From assembly GCA_903858295.1 (NCBI GenBank), contig CAIOIA010000024.1:1-34572 (forward strand): 34,572 nt of DNA, in the 5' to 3' direction. A program made the position numbers and the translations under genes. Positions 17,145 to 25,661 of the stretch are shown piece after piece. Numbering within the stretch: position 1 is the first letter of the stretch; each line of letters begins with the position of its first letter. The notes under the pieces were generated by a model. That model ran no database searches, was not told the origin of the DNA, and saw only the letters and a list, made by a program, of their open reading frames with translations. The DNA comes from an uncultured Candidatus Peregrinibacteria bacterium (lineage in GTDB: Bacteria > Patescibacteriota > Gracilibacteria > UBA1369).

Positions 17145-17342
17145 ATGAAAAAATTTTTCAAATTCTCAGGCACATTCATAGTTATAGTCACTCTACTCAC
17201 AGCGTGCCAAAATTCTCCATCACGCGGCGATACCATAAGCATTGATCCATACCAATCAGAGAAGGCCACTACCGAGTCACGCGTATCTGTGTCAGTGAGC
17301 GACCCGGCGGCATCAACAGCCATAACCACATCGCAACCATAA
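17145..17342 (+). CDS. Small predicted lipoprotein
   Basis: The 65-residue protein has a Lys-rich start, a hydrophobic segment and lipobox LTAC (Cys21). The mature part is only about 44 residues, Ser/Thr-rich and probably disordered. Function is unknown. It starts 15 bases after the thioredoxin-like gene, so it is likely on the same transcript. Confidence 0.6.
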   Translation: MKKFFKFSGTFIVIVTLLTACQNSPSRGDTISIDPYQSEKATTESRVSVSVSDPAASTAITTSQP

Positions 17343-17377
17343 GTCGTCCCACTAGCACCATTCCACAACTTTAAGCT

Positions 17378-17399
17378 TTGCGCTTTGCACTTTTCGCTC
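17378..17399. repeat. Copy of dispersed TTGCxCTTTGCA repeat
   Basis: This 22-base stretch matches 23241-23262 at 19 positions. It lies in the gap before queG, and the only upstream in-frame start candidate of queG (TTG 17378) falls on its first base. Confidence 0.6.
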
Positions 17400-18520
17400 C
17401 TCACATCAAATCACTCCATCCACCACTGACCACTCCCATTCCACTCATCCCCAGCCAAGCAATCCGAGACCACGCCCGCCGAGAATTGGGAGTGGATTTG
17501 ATAGGCGTCTGCAGTGCTGAGAAAAACCTTCAAGCCGAGAAATATCTGGAAGAATTCCTGGCGGCAGGCTTACATGGCGAGATGAAATATCTGGAGAATC
17601 CGGCCATGCGCACCGACCCTCAGCAATTACTTCCGGGCGCTCAGTCCGTCATCGTAATCGCCATTAATTATTATCGCGAGAAGCCGGAGACTCCGCCGGA
17701 TCACGGTCGCATCGCGCGCTATGCGTGGGGACGAGACTATCACAAAGTTCTACGTAAAATTCTCAAACAACTTCAGAAATTTCTGGAGAGTCGTTGGCCT
17801 GATCATCAGCACCGCATCTGCGTGGATTCAGCTCCGCTTCTCGAGAAAGCTTTTGCTGAGCAGGCGGGTATAGGATTTTACGGCAAAAACACTACGCTGA
17901 TCTCACAGGAATTTGGTTCATACATTTTACTGGGAGAAATAATAACCACTCTCCCTATCACTCCAGACCCCAAGCGCACCGGCACATGCGGCTCTTGCGC
18001 CCGATGCATCACGGCATGCCCGACTCAAGCCCTGACAGCTCCGGGCCGCATGGATGCCCGTCGTTGTATAAGCTATCTGACGCTGGAATCCAGATCAGCT
18101 ATTCCGGAAGAGTTCTCAGAATCCACAGTCAACCTCATAGCCGGCTGCGATATATGCCAGGAGGTCTGCCCTTACAACAAATCCTTCGCGAAGCCTCTCA
18201 CTCATCCGGATCTAGCCACCACCGAAATCGCAGGAGACTCTATCGCTCTGACTGAAATTCTCAGCCTCCGCAGCGACGAAGATTATCTCGCCCGCTTCGC
18301 GGGCTCCCCTCTCATGCGCCCGAAGCGTAGAGGATTGATCAGAAACGCCCTAAACGCTGCGGGCAACGCTATCCACACAGACAGTGATAAATACGGCCCG
18401 ATGCTAATCCCTCTCATAACTCAGATCGCTCACGAGGACAGCAATCCAAGTCTTAGAGTAATTGCCGCAGACTTGCTCTCCAGTATTAAAAACCCTTCAG
18501 CTTCATCACCCACTCGATGA
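17378..18520 (+). CDS. queG: Epoxyqueuosine reductase QueG (start uncertain)
   Basis: QueG performs the last step of queuosine synthesis, reducing epoxyqueuosine in tRNA with cobalamin and two [4Fe-4S] clusters. The protein shows 'LGVDLIGVCSAEK', the catalytic Asp150 in 'VDSAPLLEKAFA', 'GFYGKNTTLIS', a cluster motif Cys204-x2-Cys207-x2-Cys210-x3-Cys214, Cys230, and 'CDICQEVCPYN' from Cys257. A HEAT-like helical tail follows. No ATG occurs before residue 69, and the TTG at 17378 lies in a dispersed repeat. A start such as CTG 17426 or another rare codon nearby is possible. Its 3' end overlaps the convergent SLH gene by 35 bases. Confidence 0.92.
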   Translation: MRFALFAPHIKSLHPPLTTPIPLIPSQAIRDHARRELGVDLIGVCSAEKNLQAEKYLEEFLAAGLHGEMKYLENPAMRTDPQQLLPGAQSVIVIAINYYREKPETPPDHGRIARYAWGRDYHKVLRKILKQLQKFLESRWPDHQHRICVDSAPLLEKAFAEQAGIGFYGKNTTLISQEFGSYILLGEIITTLPITPDPKRTGTCGSCARCITACPTQALTAPGRMDARRCISYLTLESRSAIPEEFSESTVNLIAGCDICQEVCPYNKSFAKPLTHPDLATTEIAGDSIALTEILSLRSDEDYLARFAGSPLMRPKRRGLIRNALNAAGNAIHTDSDKYGPMLIPLITQIAHEDSNPSLRVIAADLLSSIKNPSASSPTR

Positions 18521-21236
18521 TTTGTCCGCGAGTGATAGCCACGTCAGGATAGAACATTCCTTTGTTATCCGCGGATATCACGCCCTTATCCCATAGTGCG
18601 CGAAGATAAGGCCCCTGCCAGGTCAGCTTGATATCTTTGAAGAAATTATCCGGGAATCCGGCGCCACAATTGTTTGTAGTACAGCCAGGATGTGGATCAA
18701 TTCCAAGCCCTTTGGTGATAAGTGCCACAGCTTCTCCACGAGTAATATCTCTATTCGGGATGAAATGCACTCCGTAACCACTGACAATAGCCAGATCATA
18801 AGCAGCTCTCACGAAAGGCCCTTGCCACGTCTCGAGATCCACGAATGGAGATCCGCAATCGCGATCATAGCACCCGGCCTTCGCATCATGGCCGCCGGCC
18901 AGAAGTACTATCTTAGTCGCCTCGGCGCGGGTCAGATGTTTAGTCGGTTTATAAGTTTCGTCTCCATAACCCTTCACTATACAGGCATCGTAAGCAGCCT
19001 TGATAGAATCCTGATAAGGAGATTTGGCTATGTCTGTAGGATAATACACTCCCGGACATTTACTGGCCCTTGCCGCCTTCGCCGCATCCGCAGCCTTCGC
19101 GGCTTCCGCATCAGCAATTTTCTTGTCCTCAGCTGCTTTCTTCGCGGCAATCTCATCGGCGGCCTTCTGTGCGTCCGCAGCCTTCTTCTGTTCGGCATTC
19201 ATCTTCTCATAAGCAATTTTTTCATCGGCAGCCTTCTTCGCGTCAGCTAATTTCTTGTCTGCGGCAGCCTGTTTGTCGTCCGCTGCTTTCTTGGCGGCGG
19301 CTTCTTTAGCGGCTTGTTCTTCCTCGGCTGCTTTCTGATCAGCAGCATCCTTGAGAGCCTGCTTCGCATCACTGGCCACCTGGTCAGCCGTAATCTGTGC
19401 ATCGAGCAAAATGCTTTTCGCTGAATCCGCTGAAGTCTGTGCGTCGTCCGCGGCAGTTTGCGCCGCATCGGCATCAGCCTGGGCAGCGTCCTTGATGGAG
19501 CTTAGCGCAGCATCATCTGATATGGAATCAGCTTGGGAGGCGGCCTCATCCGCAGCAGCCTTCGCGGTATCGGCCTGAGACTGGGCATCGTCGGACAATC
19601 CCTGAGCTTTCTTTATCAGACTCGCCGCCTGATCAGCGGAAGAATCACTGCTGATATTATCAGCCACAGTCTGTATGAGATTAGCATCACTCTCGGCCTT
19701 CTTCGCGGCGGACACGGCTATGGATTTCTGCGACTTCGCCTCGCTGGCGGCTTGATTGGCGGCGTCTTTGGCAGCGTCGGCGGCGATAGCAGCTTTCTTG
19801 GTCTCGAGCTCGGCCGCAGCGGACTTTTTGTCCTCAGCTTCTTTTTGAGCAGCAGCTATAGCCACTTCCCCTTTCTTTTTGTCCTCAATTTTTGCCAGTC
19901 CTTCTTTAGCCGCTTGATCAGATGAAGCCTGGGCGGCCTTTGCCGCGGCTAAAACATTTGCTGCAACTGTTTTTGCAATACTTTTTTGAGATGATGCATG
20001 ATTGTAATAATTTACAACTTCAGGAATTGACGGGTCGTTTTTGATTGTTATTTGATTAATTTGATCTAGGCTCATTTGAGCCGCCATAGAAGCGAGACCA
20101 GCTTCAATCGCGGCATTGCTCGCAACTTTCATCTGGTACAAAATTTCATTATCAGTCAATTTGTTGCTTGGTTTTGGTGCGATGGGAGTTAATTGTAAAG
20201 CCAAAGCATGAGCTTTCTCAATATAGAAAATATTATCAGGGCTGTTGGCCTTGAAGGAAACCTTAAAGACATCGGGTTTGCCATTTTCTATAATAGCTAC
20301 GGCATCAGCCGCTTTTTTTGCTGCAGCCGTAGCGATTGTTAGGTTTTTTGCTATAGAATCTGTCGCTGAATCAATGCTTTCCGAAGCCATTTTCGCATCA
20401 TTAATTGCTTTGTCATTTGCACCAGAAACATTGTATGAACAAGGCGTTCCGTCAACTTCTTTATTTAGAGGTATCATCAATAACATCCATTTGTCGGTAG
20501 AGGCGTAATTAAATTTTACAGTAGGAGTAAATGTAATCTTATTCTGTAAGTTTTTAGTGTCTACCACATGAGTATCATTTGAATGCTCTGGGATGATAGT
20601 CCCAGTTGATAAGGAATATTTATATGTACTTATTGAGAATGGATTTGTGTCAGGGGGTACGGTTGTTTTCACCACTATAGAGTCGAGGATCTTTGTACCG
20701 TTGTTGTTTATATTGTCAGATATTTTACAAGTAATCTCACTTTGGTTAGGAAGTTTAGGAATATTAAGATCTAATTTATTACAATATCCAGTTATCGTCT
20801 CCTCGCCAGCCATTCCATTATTTATTGTCGCCTCGACGTGAGTGGCTCCACTATCTTTCATATCTGGAAAATATTTTACCGTTGAAATATTGCCATTTAT
20901 CGTATTAGATGCGACCCAGCCGTCAGTAATCAATTTATATTTAACAGAATTTTCTTGGTCATTTGATGCCTCGTGGAGAGTAAAATTCCAATCAACAACG
21001 GCATACCACTTTCCGTCGTTGCTAACTAAAACATTTTTAACAACTCCTTCACAAGAGACGGTTACGTCGCTCCATGCAGACCCCTTCAACCCACCCCCAT
21101 TATTCACCAGCACCGCCCCACCCACAGCCCCCACCGCCATCACGCCCAGCAGCACATAGGCAATAATTTTATTTCTTTTGCTCAGGTTTTTCCTGAAGTT
21201 CAGAATTTTCTCAATCAGCGCATTAATTTTCATCAT
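18486..21236 (-). CDS. Large membrane-anchored protein with Ala-rich helical region and Cys-paired SLH triplet
   Basis: The 916-residue protein has one N-terminal membrane helix (about 25-45) and an exported part. Residues about 50-280 look beta-rich and unknown. Residues about 285-715 are extremely Ala-rich ('AADAAKDAANQAASEAKSQ'-type), likely a long extended helix or coiled coil that acts as a spacer. Three SLH repeats (about 727-916) close the protein. Cysteines occur in pairs, one pair per repeat: Cys727/Cys752, Cys789/Cys794, Cys852/Cys857. The same pattern recurs in the next gene upstream (21255-22814), 18 bases away, indicating an operon of paralogous SLH tails. The last 35 bases overlap queG on the other strand. 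Confidence 0.85.
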   Translation of the reverse strand: MMKINALIEKILNFRKNLSKRNKIIAYVLLGVMAVGAVGGAVLVNNGGGLKGSAWSDVTVSCEGVVKNVLVSNDGKWYAVVDWNFTLHEASNDQENSVKYKLITDGWVASNTINGNISTVKYFPDMKDSGATHVEATINNGMAGEETITGYCNKLDLNIPKLPNQSEITCKISDNINNNGTKILDSIVVKTTVPPDTNPFSISTYKYSLSTGTIIPEHSNDTHVVDTKNLQNKITFTPTVKFNYASTDKWMLLMIPLNKEVDGTPCSYNVSGANDKAINDAKMASESIDSATDSIAKNLTIATAAAKKAADAVAIIENGKPDVFKVSFKANSPDNIFYIEKAHALALQLTPIAPKPSNKLTDNEILYQMKVASNAAIEAGLASMAAQMSLDQINQITIKNDPSIPEVVNYYNHASSQKSIAKTVAANVLAAAKAAQASSDQAAKEGLAKIEDKKKGEVAIAAAQKEAEDKKSAAAELETKKAAIAADAAKDAANQAASEAKSQKSIAVSAAKKAESDANLIQTVADNISSDSSADQAASLIKKAQGLSDDAQSQADTAKAAADEAASQADSISDDAALSSIKDAAQADADAAQTAADDAQTSADSAKSILLDAQITADQVASDAKQALKDAADQKAAEEEQAAKEAAAKKAADDKQAAADKKLADAKKAADEKIAYEKMNAEQKKAADAQKAADEIAAKKAAEDKKIADAEAAKAADAAKAARASKCPGVYYPTDIAKSPYQDSIKAAYDACIVKGYGDETYKPTKHLTRAEATKIVLLAGGHDAKAGCYDRDCGSPFVDLETWQGPFVRAAYDLAIVSGYGVHFIPNRDITRGEAVALITKGLGIDPHPGCTTNNCGAGFPDNFFKDIKLTWQGPYLRALWDKGVISADNKGMFYPDVAITRGQIIEWVMKLKGF

Positions 21237-21254
21237 ATATTTGGGTTTTGATAT

Positions 21255-22814
21255 TTATTTTTTATTTGTTCTGGCTTTCATGAGAATTTCTACAAATTCC
21301 TCACGCGTAATAGCTTTATTCGGGAAGAACTGATTCTTCTTCAGCGTATGCACTGCATGTATATCCCAGAGAGGACGCAGCCACCTACCAGCCCATACCA
21401 GATCCATAGGCGCAACATCCAGGAACTTATCATCAGGATACCCCGCCCCGCAGCTGCCGTCCGTACACTCGCGGCTGAAAGGCTGTATCTTCAGACTTCT
21501 AGCTATGAGCGAAGCAGCTTCCGCTCTGGTGATGCTCCTATTCGGCGCAAATTCAGTAGGCGTTACCCCGACCACCATATCGGCATCAGCAGCAGTACCA
21601 AGCCAAGGTCTCTGCCAATCATCCAGGTCGGTAAATGGACTTCCGCAAGTTAGTGAATTTCCGCAGGCTTTCTTCGCAGCCTTGCCGGCAGCCAGTACAG
21701 CTACTTTTGTGGCTTCGGCGCGTGTGATTGCGGCGCCTGGTCTAAACGTTCCGTCCGTATAACCCTCCATAAAGCACAAATCGATTATTCCTTGAATCAA
21801 TCCTTTCACAGGACTTTTGCCGATATCATTTGGATAAAATTTTCCCGGACATTTGCTCTCCACTTTCTCCGGCGCAGCTACCACCACGACAGGAGTAGAC
21901 AGCACTGGACAAGTTTTCGTAGTGTCGGCGGCGGGCTCTGCAGGGCCATCAGATACAGTAAATCTATACATGGATATATCCGGACTATATGAGCAGTCTG
22001 TCCTCGCGTCGACCTCGAACACATAATCCCCCAGCGGTACTGGCATATCATAATCATCATATCCGTCCCAGCTTACAGAGTAATTTCCTTCCCGCAATTT
22101 CTCAGCAACTTTGATTTTCTTGATCAGCCCGGAAGAATTGTCTTCGCCTCTAGGATCAAAACTTCTGTCATAGATATTTACATTGACTATAGCCGCCTGC
22201 TTAAGCTGAAAATCAATCTTCATCACATCATAAGCCGGCTCCCCTTTCTGAAAATACAGAGTCTTAGCCACAGCCCCGCGACGAATGAGTATGTCCGGAC
22301 TTGGCAATAATTCCGTGGTAATTTCACAGGCACTAGTAGAAGCACTCGCGTCATTTCCGGCTGCTCCTTCCGTCTCGTCTTCAGTCGCATCAACCCCATT
22401 ATCCAGAGCCGGATTATTCACGCGCACACCAGGCTGACTCGGCCTAAGCATCGAGCCACCGCCATCAGTTCTAGTGGGTTTAGTATTAGTGATGAGTCCA
22501 TTGCCTCCGTTGGTTCTCACTGGGGCCACGGGCGTAAGCGGATTTTTCGTCTGGCTCGCTCCACCGTCTGTCCGGACAGGAGTTTTGGTCGGAGTTAATG
22601 GGTTAGATAAGACAGGTGTAACCAACTTCAGATTTTTCACAACATTCGGTACGACCAGCACCGGAGCTTTTGCAGGCGGAAGCATTGTAGGAGTAGCCAA
22701 TCCGACCGCAGTTTCTGCCGCCATCCCCATCACCGAAAGCATCAGCACAGACAGCCCAACCCAGCCTTTCAACCCACTAATTTTGACACCAAATTTCCTC
22801 ATAACCCACATCAT
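21255..22814 (-). CDS. Secreted protein with FlgD-like Ig domain and Cys-paired SLH triplet
   Basis: With ATG 22814 the protein has 519 residues. A signal peptide is followed by a Pro/Thr linker with 'VRTDGG', 'VRTNGG' and 'TRTDGG' repeats. A FlgD/CHU-type Ig-like domain then reads 'IVNVNIYDRSFDPRG' and 'YSVSWDGYDDYDMPVPLGDY', and three SLH repeats form the C-terminus with paired cysteines (C-x24-C, C-x5-C, C-x4-C) at positions matching the 916-residue neighbour. The frame is open to 22859, but a promoter lies at 22831-22859, so the start must be downstream; ATG 22814 is the first after the predicted transcription start and ATG 22802 is the alternative. It is probably a cell-surface anchor protein. 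Confidence 0.85.
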   Translation of the reverse strand: MMWVMRKFGVKISGLKGWVGLSVLMLSVMGMAAETAVGLATPTMLPPAKAPVLVVPNVVKNLKLVTPVLSNPLTPTKTPVRTDGGASQTKNPLTPVAPVRTNGGNGLITNTKPTRTDGGGSMLRPSQPGVRVNNPALDNGVDATEDETEGAAGNDASASTSACEITTELLPSPDILIRRGAVAKTLYFQKGEPAYDVMKIDFQLKQAAIVNVNIYDRSFDPRGEDNSSGLIKKIKVAEKLREGNYSVSWDGYDDYDMPVPLGDYVFEVDARTDCSYSPDISMYRFTVSDGPAEPAADTTKTCPVLSTPVVVVAAPEKVESKCPGKFYPNDIGKSPVKGLIQGIIDLCFMEGYTDGTFRPGAAITRAEATKVAVLAAGKAAKKACGNSLTCGSPFTDLDDWQRPWLGTAADADMVVGVTPTEFAPNRSITRAEAASLIARSLKIQPFSRECTDGSCGAGYPDDKFLDVAPMDLVWAGRWLRPLWDIHAVHTLKKNQFFPNKAITREEFVEILMKARTNKK

Positions 22815-22830
22815 TAGAATTAATCTCCAT

Positions 22831-22859
22831 ATAATAGCACAAAAAAGCCCTTCAGACAA
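22831..22859 (-). promoter_or_regulatory. Promoter of the SLH pair 21255-22814 / 18486-21236
   Basis: -35 TTGTCT (22859-22854), 17-bp spacer, -10 TATTAT (22836-22831) with an upstream TG (extended -10). It leaves a leader of only about 14 bases before ATG 22814. Confidence 0.6.
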
Positions 22860-22912
22860 ACGAAATTACCCTAATATGGCCAACTTAATGATATAGACTT
22901 CGTACCATGCGC

Positions 22913-24034
22913 TCAGGTAGCATGCGCCAGTTCATGATGCCCTCGACAAAGAGGCTTCAACCGGCGAGGATCGTGCTCGGCATAATACGTAAAAGGTTTC
23001 TCGTGATGAACGTGTTCAGAGCGATTCTGACAGGCGGAATCAGCACACTTACTGCCAAATTCTAATTTCAGAACTCTCCTGATTTTCACAGGAATATGAC
23101 GAGATTGAGCGGGCAGATTAACACTCACGGATGCTCCACTCAAACCACCCACCACACCCACATCCTCACCGACACTATTTAGAGACATATCACCAAACTG
23201 TCCACTAGTCCTACCACTCCGATTTCTACCGTTTTTCACTTTGCACTTTGCATTTTTCGCTTGTCTAATTTGCGCTTCCAAAATCTCCATTTTCCGCTGA
23301 GCAATTTCAGCCTCCCTCCCTGCCAACACCTCCAAAATAATCGAATTAATATCAATTTCTTTATCAATTAATTCCTTCAATTTCATCTTCACTTCCGGAG
23401 ACAGTGCTCTCAATATTTCGAAGTCGTAGTTTTTCGTACTACCAGAAATCGTGAATATTCCCCGCCCGGGCGGAGAAATATGGTCGAAATCTGGCTTCAG
23501 TAGGCCATCCGATTTTTGAGTCTCGCCAAACTCAGCACAAACAATACGATTTCCAGACAGATCCTCCAAATGTCCACTCGCATCAAAATCATTAATTCCA
23601 TCGCTTTTCACTAAACACTTTTCATTTTGCGCTCTCTCTATCATTTCCTTCACCAGCACATCCACCGCACGTTTCGACAGAGTCCTGATTTTCTCGCAGA
23701 TCTCAGCCTCATTTGCTGGGCTCGCCACGCTGACCAATCGGACCAATTTGCTCAAACCAATTTCTCCGTTCATCAGAGCAGCATGCAAAGTCGGCATTTC
23801 CGCAAATAGCTTCTCCAAGCGTAGGACGTCATCCACAAGCCTTCTGCCGACTCCGCCCAGAGCAGCCGCAAAATGATAAATTGAAAGAAATTTGCGCCGC
23901 TCATATAACCGCCGCTCATTCACCTCAGGCAGCAAGCCGATAAATTTGCGTCTAGCTTCCAGCGCTTCAGCTCCCCATTTCTTGCAAAGTGCGTATAACT
24001 CCGGGTCTGTCATGACAGCTTGAGTTTTGTTCAT
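22913..24034 (-). CDS. HNH endonuclease-domain protein with in-frame dispersed repeats
   Basis: The 373-residue protein has an alpha-helical N-terminal region (about 1-150) and a C-terminal HNH nuclease module with 'KCADSACQNRSEHVHHEKPF', 'RRLKPLCRGHHELAHA' and two CxxxxC-type zinc ligand pairs. HNH nucleases of this layout are often stand-alone or mobile-element-associated; the target is unknown. Two copies of a dispersed repeat lie in frame ('NEKCLVKSDG' and 'NAKCKVKNGRN'), between the domains, and would be tolerated as flexible linkers. A perfect 11-bp inverted repeat touches the start codon. The Gly/Ser/Val-rich stretch before the HNH module is low complexity. Confidence 0.8.
   Translation of the reverse strand: MNKTQAVMTDPELYALCKKWGAEALEARRKFIGLLPEVNERRLYERRKFLSIYHFAAALGGVGRRLVDDVLRLEKLFAEMPTLHAALMNGEIGLSKLVRLVSVASPANEAEICEKIRTLSKRAVDVLVKEMIERAQNEKCLVKSDGINDFDASGHLEDLSGNRIVCAEFGETQKSDGLLKPDFDHISPPGRGIFTISGSTKNYDFEILRALSPEVKMKLKELIDKEIDINSIILEVLAGREAEIAQRKMEILEAQIRQAKNAKCKVKNGRNRSGRTSGQFGDMSLNSVGEDVGVVGGLSGASVSVNLPAQSRHIPVKIRRVLKLEFGSKCADSACQNRSEHVHHEKPFTYYAEHDPRRLKPLCRGHHELAHAT
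23231..23262. repeat. Dispersed repeat copy, coding 'NAKCKVKN'
   Basis: A 32-base unit in the HNH gene. It matches the copy at 23603-23634 at 25 of 32 positions, and its last 22 bases match 17378-17399 at 19 of 22. All three copies lie in the same orientation on the + strand. Confidence 0.65.
23603..23634. repeat. Dispersed repeat copy, coding 'NEKCLVKS'
   Basis: Second copy within the HNH gene, in the same reading frame as 23231-23262 (25/32 identical by eye). The frame conservation suggests that only in-frame insertions or duplications were kept. Confidence 0.55.
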
Positions 24035-24065
24035 ATATTTCTAGTTATTGAATGCTAGAAATATA
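24034..24065. promoter_or_regulatory. Perfect 11-bp inverted repeat at the HNH gene start, probable operator or leader hairpin
   Basis: TATATTTCTAG (24065-24055 on the minus strand) is mirrored by CTAGAAATATA (24044-24034) across a 10-base spacer. It reaches the ATG. The left arm overlaps an extended -10 (TGCTATATT), so a bound repressor or an mRNA hairpin would block expression. Confidence 0.55.
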
Positions 24066-24486
24066 GCACAAACAAGCCACATAGTCGTTATTTTCAGCTT
24101 GTACTCACCTGTCAAACTATGCCGGAACGATCTCGAGATATGGGCTGCGGCAAGCCGTTTATAGTTTGCTTAATATTACAGGGTGAGTTACACGCATGTC
24201 ATAATCGCACTTTCCCGAGACAGAAAAATCAGTAGAATTAGTATAGATTATTATAATGACATTCATGATTAGGTATTATCTTCTTCCCAATTGGAACTCG
24301 CTCGATCAGTCCAGATAATTGACAAGCTTCTTGATCGTCTGGATACAACCAATTTACCTTCAGCGGAAGAGCAGCTAGAGGACATCTAGCATATATAATT
24401 GTTATGAAAATAATTGCAGTTAATAGAGGAAATAATCTCGTCGAATTTGAGATAAATTATTAGACGGAGCCTTCGATGAGCTTGGG
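24066..24486. other. Gene-poor 420-base gap
   Basis: No convincing gene. An inverted repeat CAAACTAT (24113-24120) / ATAGTTTG (24161-24168) encloses a palindrome ATCTCGAGAT and a GGCT/AGCC hairpin. A 32-residue frame (TTG 24291 to TAG 24389) looks protein-like and may be a gene remnant. A 19-residue frame starts at ATG 24404. Neither has a visible SD. Confidence 0.4.
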
Positions 24487-25641
24487 TCATTTTCTCATCT
24501 GGTCGAGTACCGGCTGGATTTGCCTCAGATATCTCATTGCTACAGGGCTTTTCTGGCACATCGCGAGATATTCGAGGGTATTCGGCAGAAAGCTCAATTG
24601 AAAATGCATCGGATCATTGCCTAGATATGGCGGTAATCCAGGATTACCATGCAGCCCCCACAGAAAGCCAAATTTAGCGAAAGCCATCACCACTTCATCA
24701 GGGATATTGCCACGACCATATTCAGGACGATTTTGATCTTTGTTTATATCGATAGCCAGTCCCCATGCATGAAAGCTCGGTATAGTTTTGCTTTCCACAC
24801 TTTTCAGTTTTCCATCAGCTTGACTCTCCTGAAATGACATATTCCGCGGCTGTCTACCTATAATCCCAGGAGGTTTATAACTCAGATTGTGATCCATAAT
24901 TTCTTTCTCTACAGCCTTCAGAAGCGGTAGCAAAGCAATATGAATGCCATGCTCAATATTTGTCTCCAGGAAAGTGATAGGCTTTCCGGGTGGATATTCA
25001 GTTATCAGAAATGGTGCTCCGAAATTCTTCCATTCGCCAAACTTCGGGACGAGATTGGGAATAGTTACTGTCGGTTCTTGTGAATTATAGATAACCGCAA
25101 CACTCTGCCTAACAGTATTAGTCACATGTCCTTTTTCTGTTCCTCGTTTGTAAGTAAATTCAGTCAATTCATCGACATCCACTCCGAGAGGAGGGAGAGG
25201 CTTGGCTTCCTTGTCTCCATCAGAAATTTTAGCCTTGGAGTCTGACCGGATTCCAGTCGCAGAGTCACCCAAGTCTGCTGACTGAGGCGCTTTATCCCAT
25301 TTCGAGACGTCTGGGATTTGGGCCGCGAAAGCGTCTTTCGTCGGCTGCCCGAGCACCCCATCGACACTCACTCCACTCAGCTTCGTCTGGCACAATTTGA
25401 TGAGCCCGGATCCGAAAGCTTCCACATATTCGAAGAAAGAAATTTTCGGTTTAAATTCATTCCTATATTTTGCATACACATCAGCCACGACAGACAGCAC
25501 CAGCTTGGGGTCATATTCAGGAGATTCGTACTTTGCACACAGCTTGTCACCAAAACATCGCAAAGGCTCTCCGGTCGCTGTCTTCTCGACAGCTCTACTC
25601 AAATCATTTCGTATCTCTGCTTGTGGTAATTCAGGTGCCAC
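24487..25641 (-). CDS. M15-type (VanY/D,D-carboxypeptidase-like) peptidase with PG-binding-like domain
   Basis: The 384-residue protein has an N-terminal helical region with a peptidoglycan-binding-like motif 'SVDGVLGQPTKDAFA' (about residues 95-115). A C-terminal M15 zinc peptidase follows: His291 and Asp298 in 'SFHAWGLAID', then Asp343-x2-His346 in 'NDPMHFQ'. These are the zinc and catalytic positions of VanY/L-alanoyl-D-glutamate peptidases, so it should cut peptide stems of the wall. No signal peptide is visible with the GTG start at 25641, so it may be released by lysis or by an unusual route, as with phage-type lysins. A 44-residue gene lies 20 bases upstream on the same strand. Confidence 0.82.
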   Translation of the reverse strand: MAPELPQAEIRNDLSRAVEKTATGEPLRCFGDKLCAKYESPEYDPKLVLSVVADVYAKYRNEFKPKISFFEYVEAFGSGLIKLCQTKLSGVSVDGVLGQPTKDAFAAQIPDVSKWDKAPQSADLGDSATGIRSDSKAKISDGDKEAKPLPPLGVDVDELTEFTYKRGTEKGHVTNTVRQSVAVIYNSQEPTVTIPNLVPKFGEWKNFGAPFLITEYPPGKPITFLETNIEHGIHIALLPLLKAVEKEIMDHNLSYKPPGIIGRQPRNMSFQESQADGKLKSVESKTIPSFHAWGLAIDINKDQNRPEYGRGNIPDEVVMAFAKFGFLWGLHGNPGLPPYLGNDPMHFQLSFLPNTLEYLAMCQKSPVAMRYLRQIQPVLDQMRK

Positions 25642-25661
25642 GATTAATTATTAGAAGAATT

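Noticed and set aside
24291-24389. 32-residue ORF in the gap before the M15 gene
   Set aside because: The sequence looks protein-like, but it has a TTG start, no promoter or SD and no recognisable homologue; it is mentioned only as a possible remnant.
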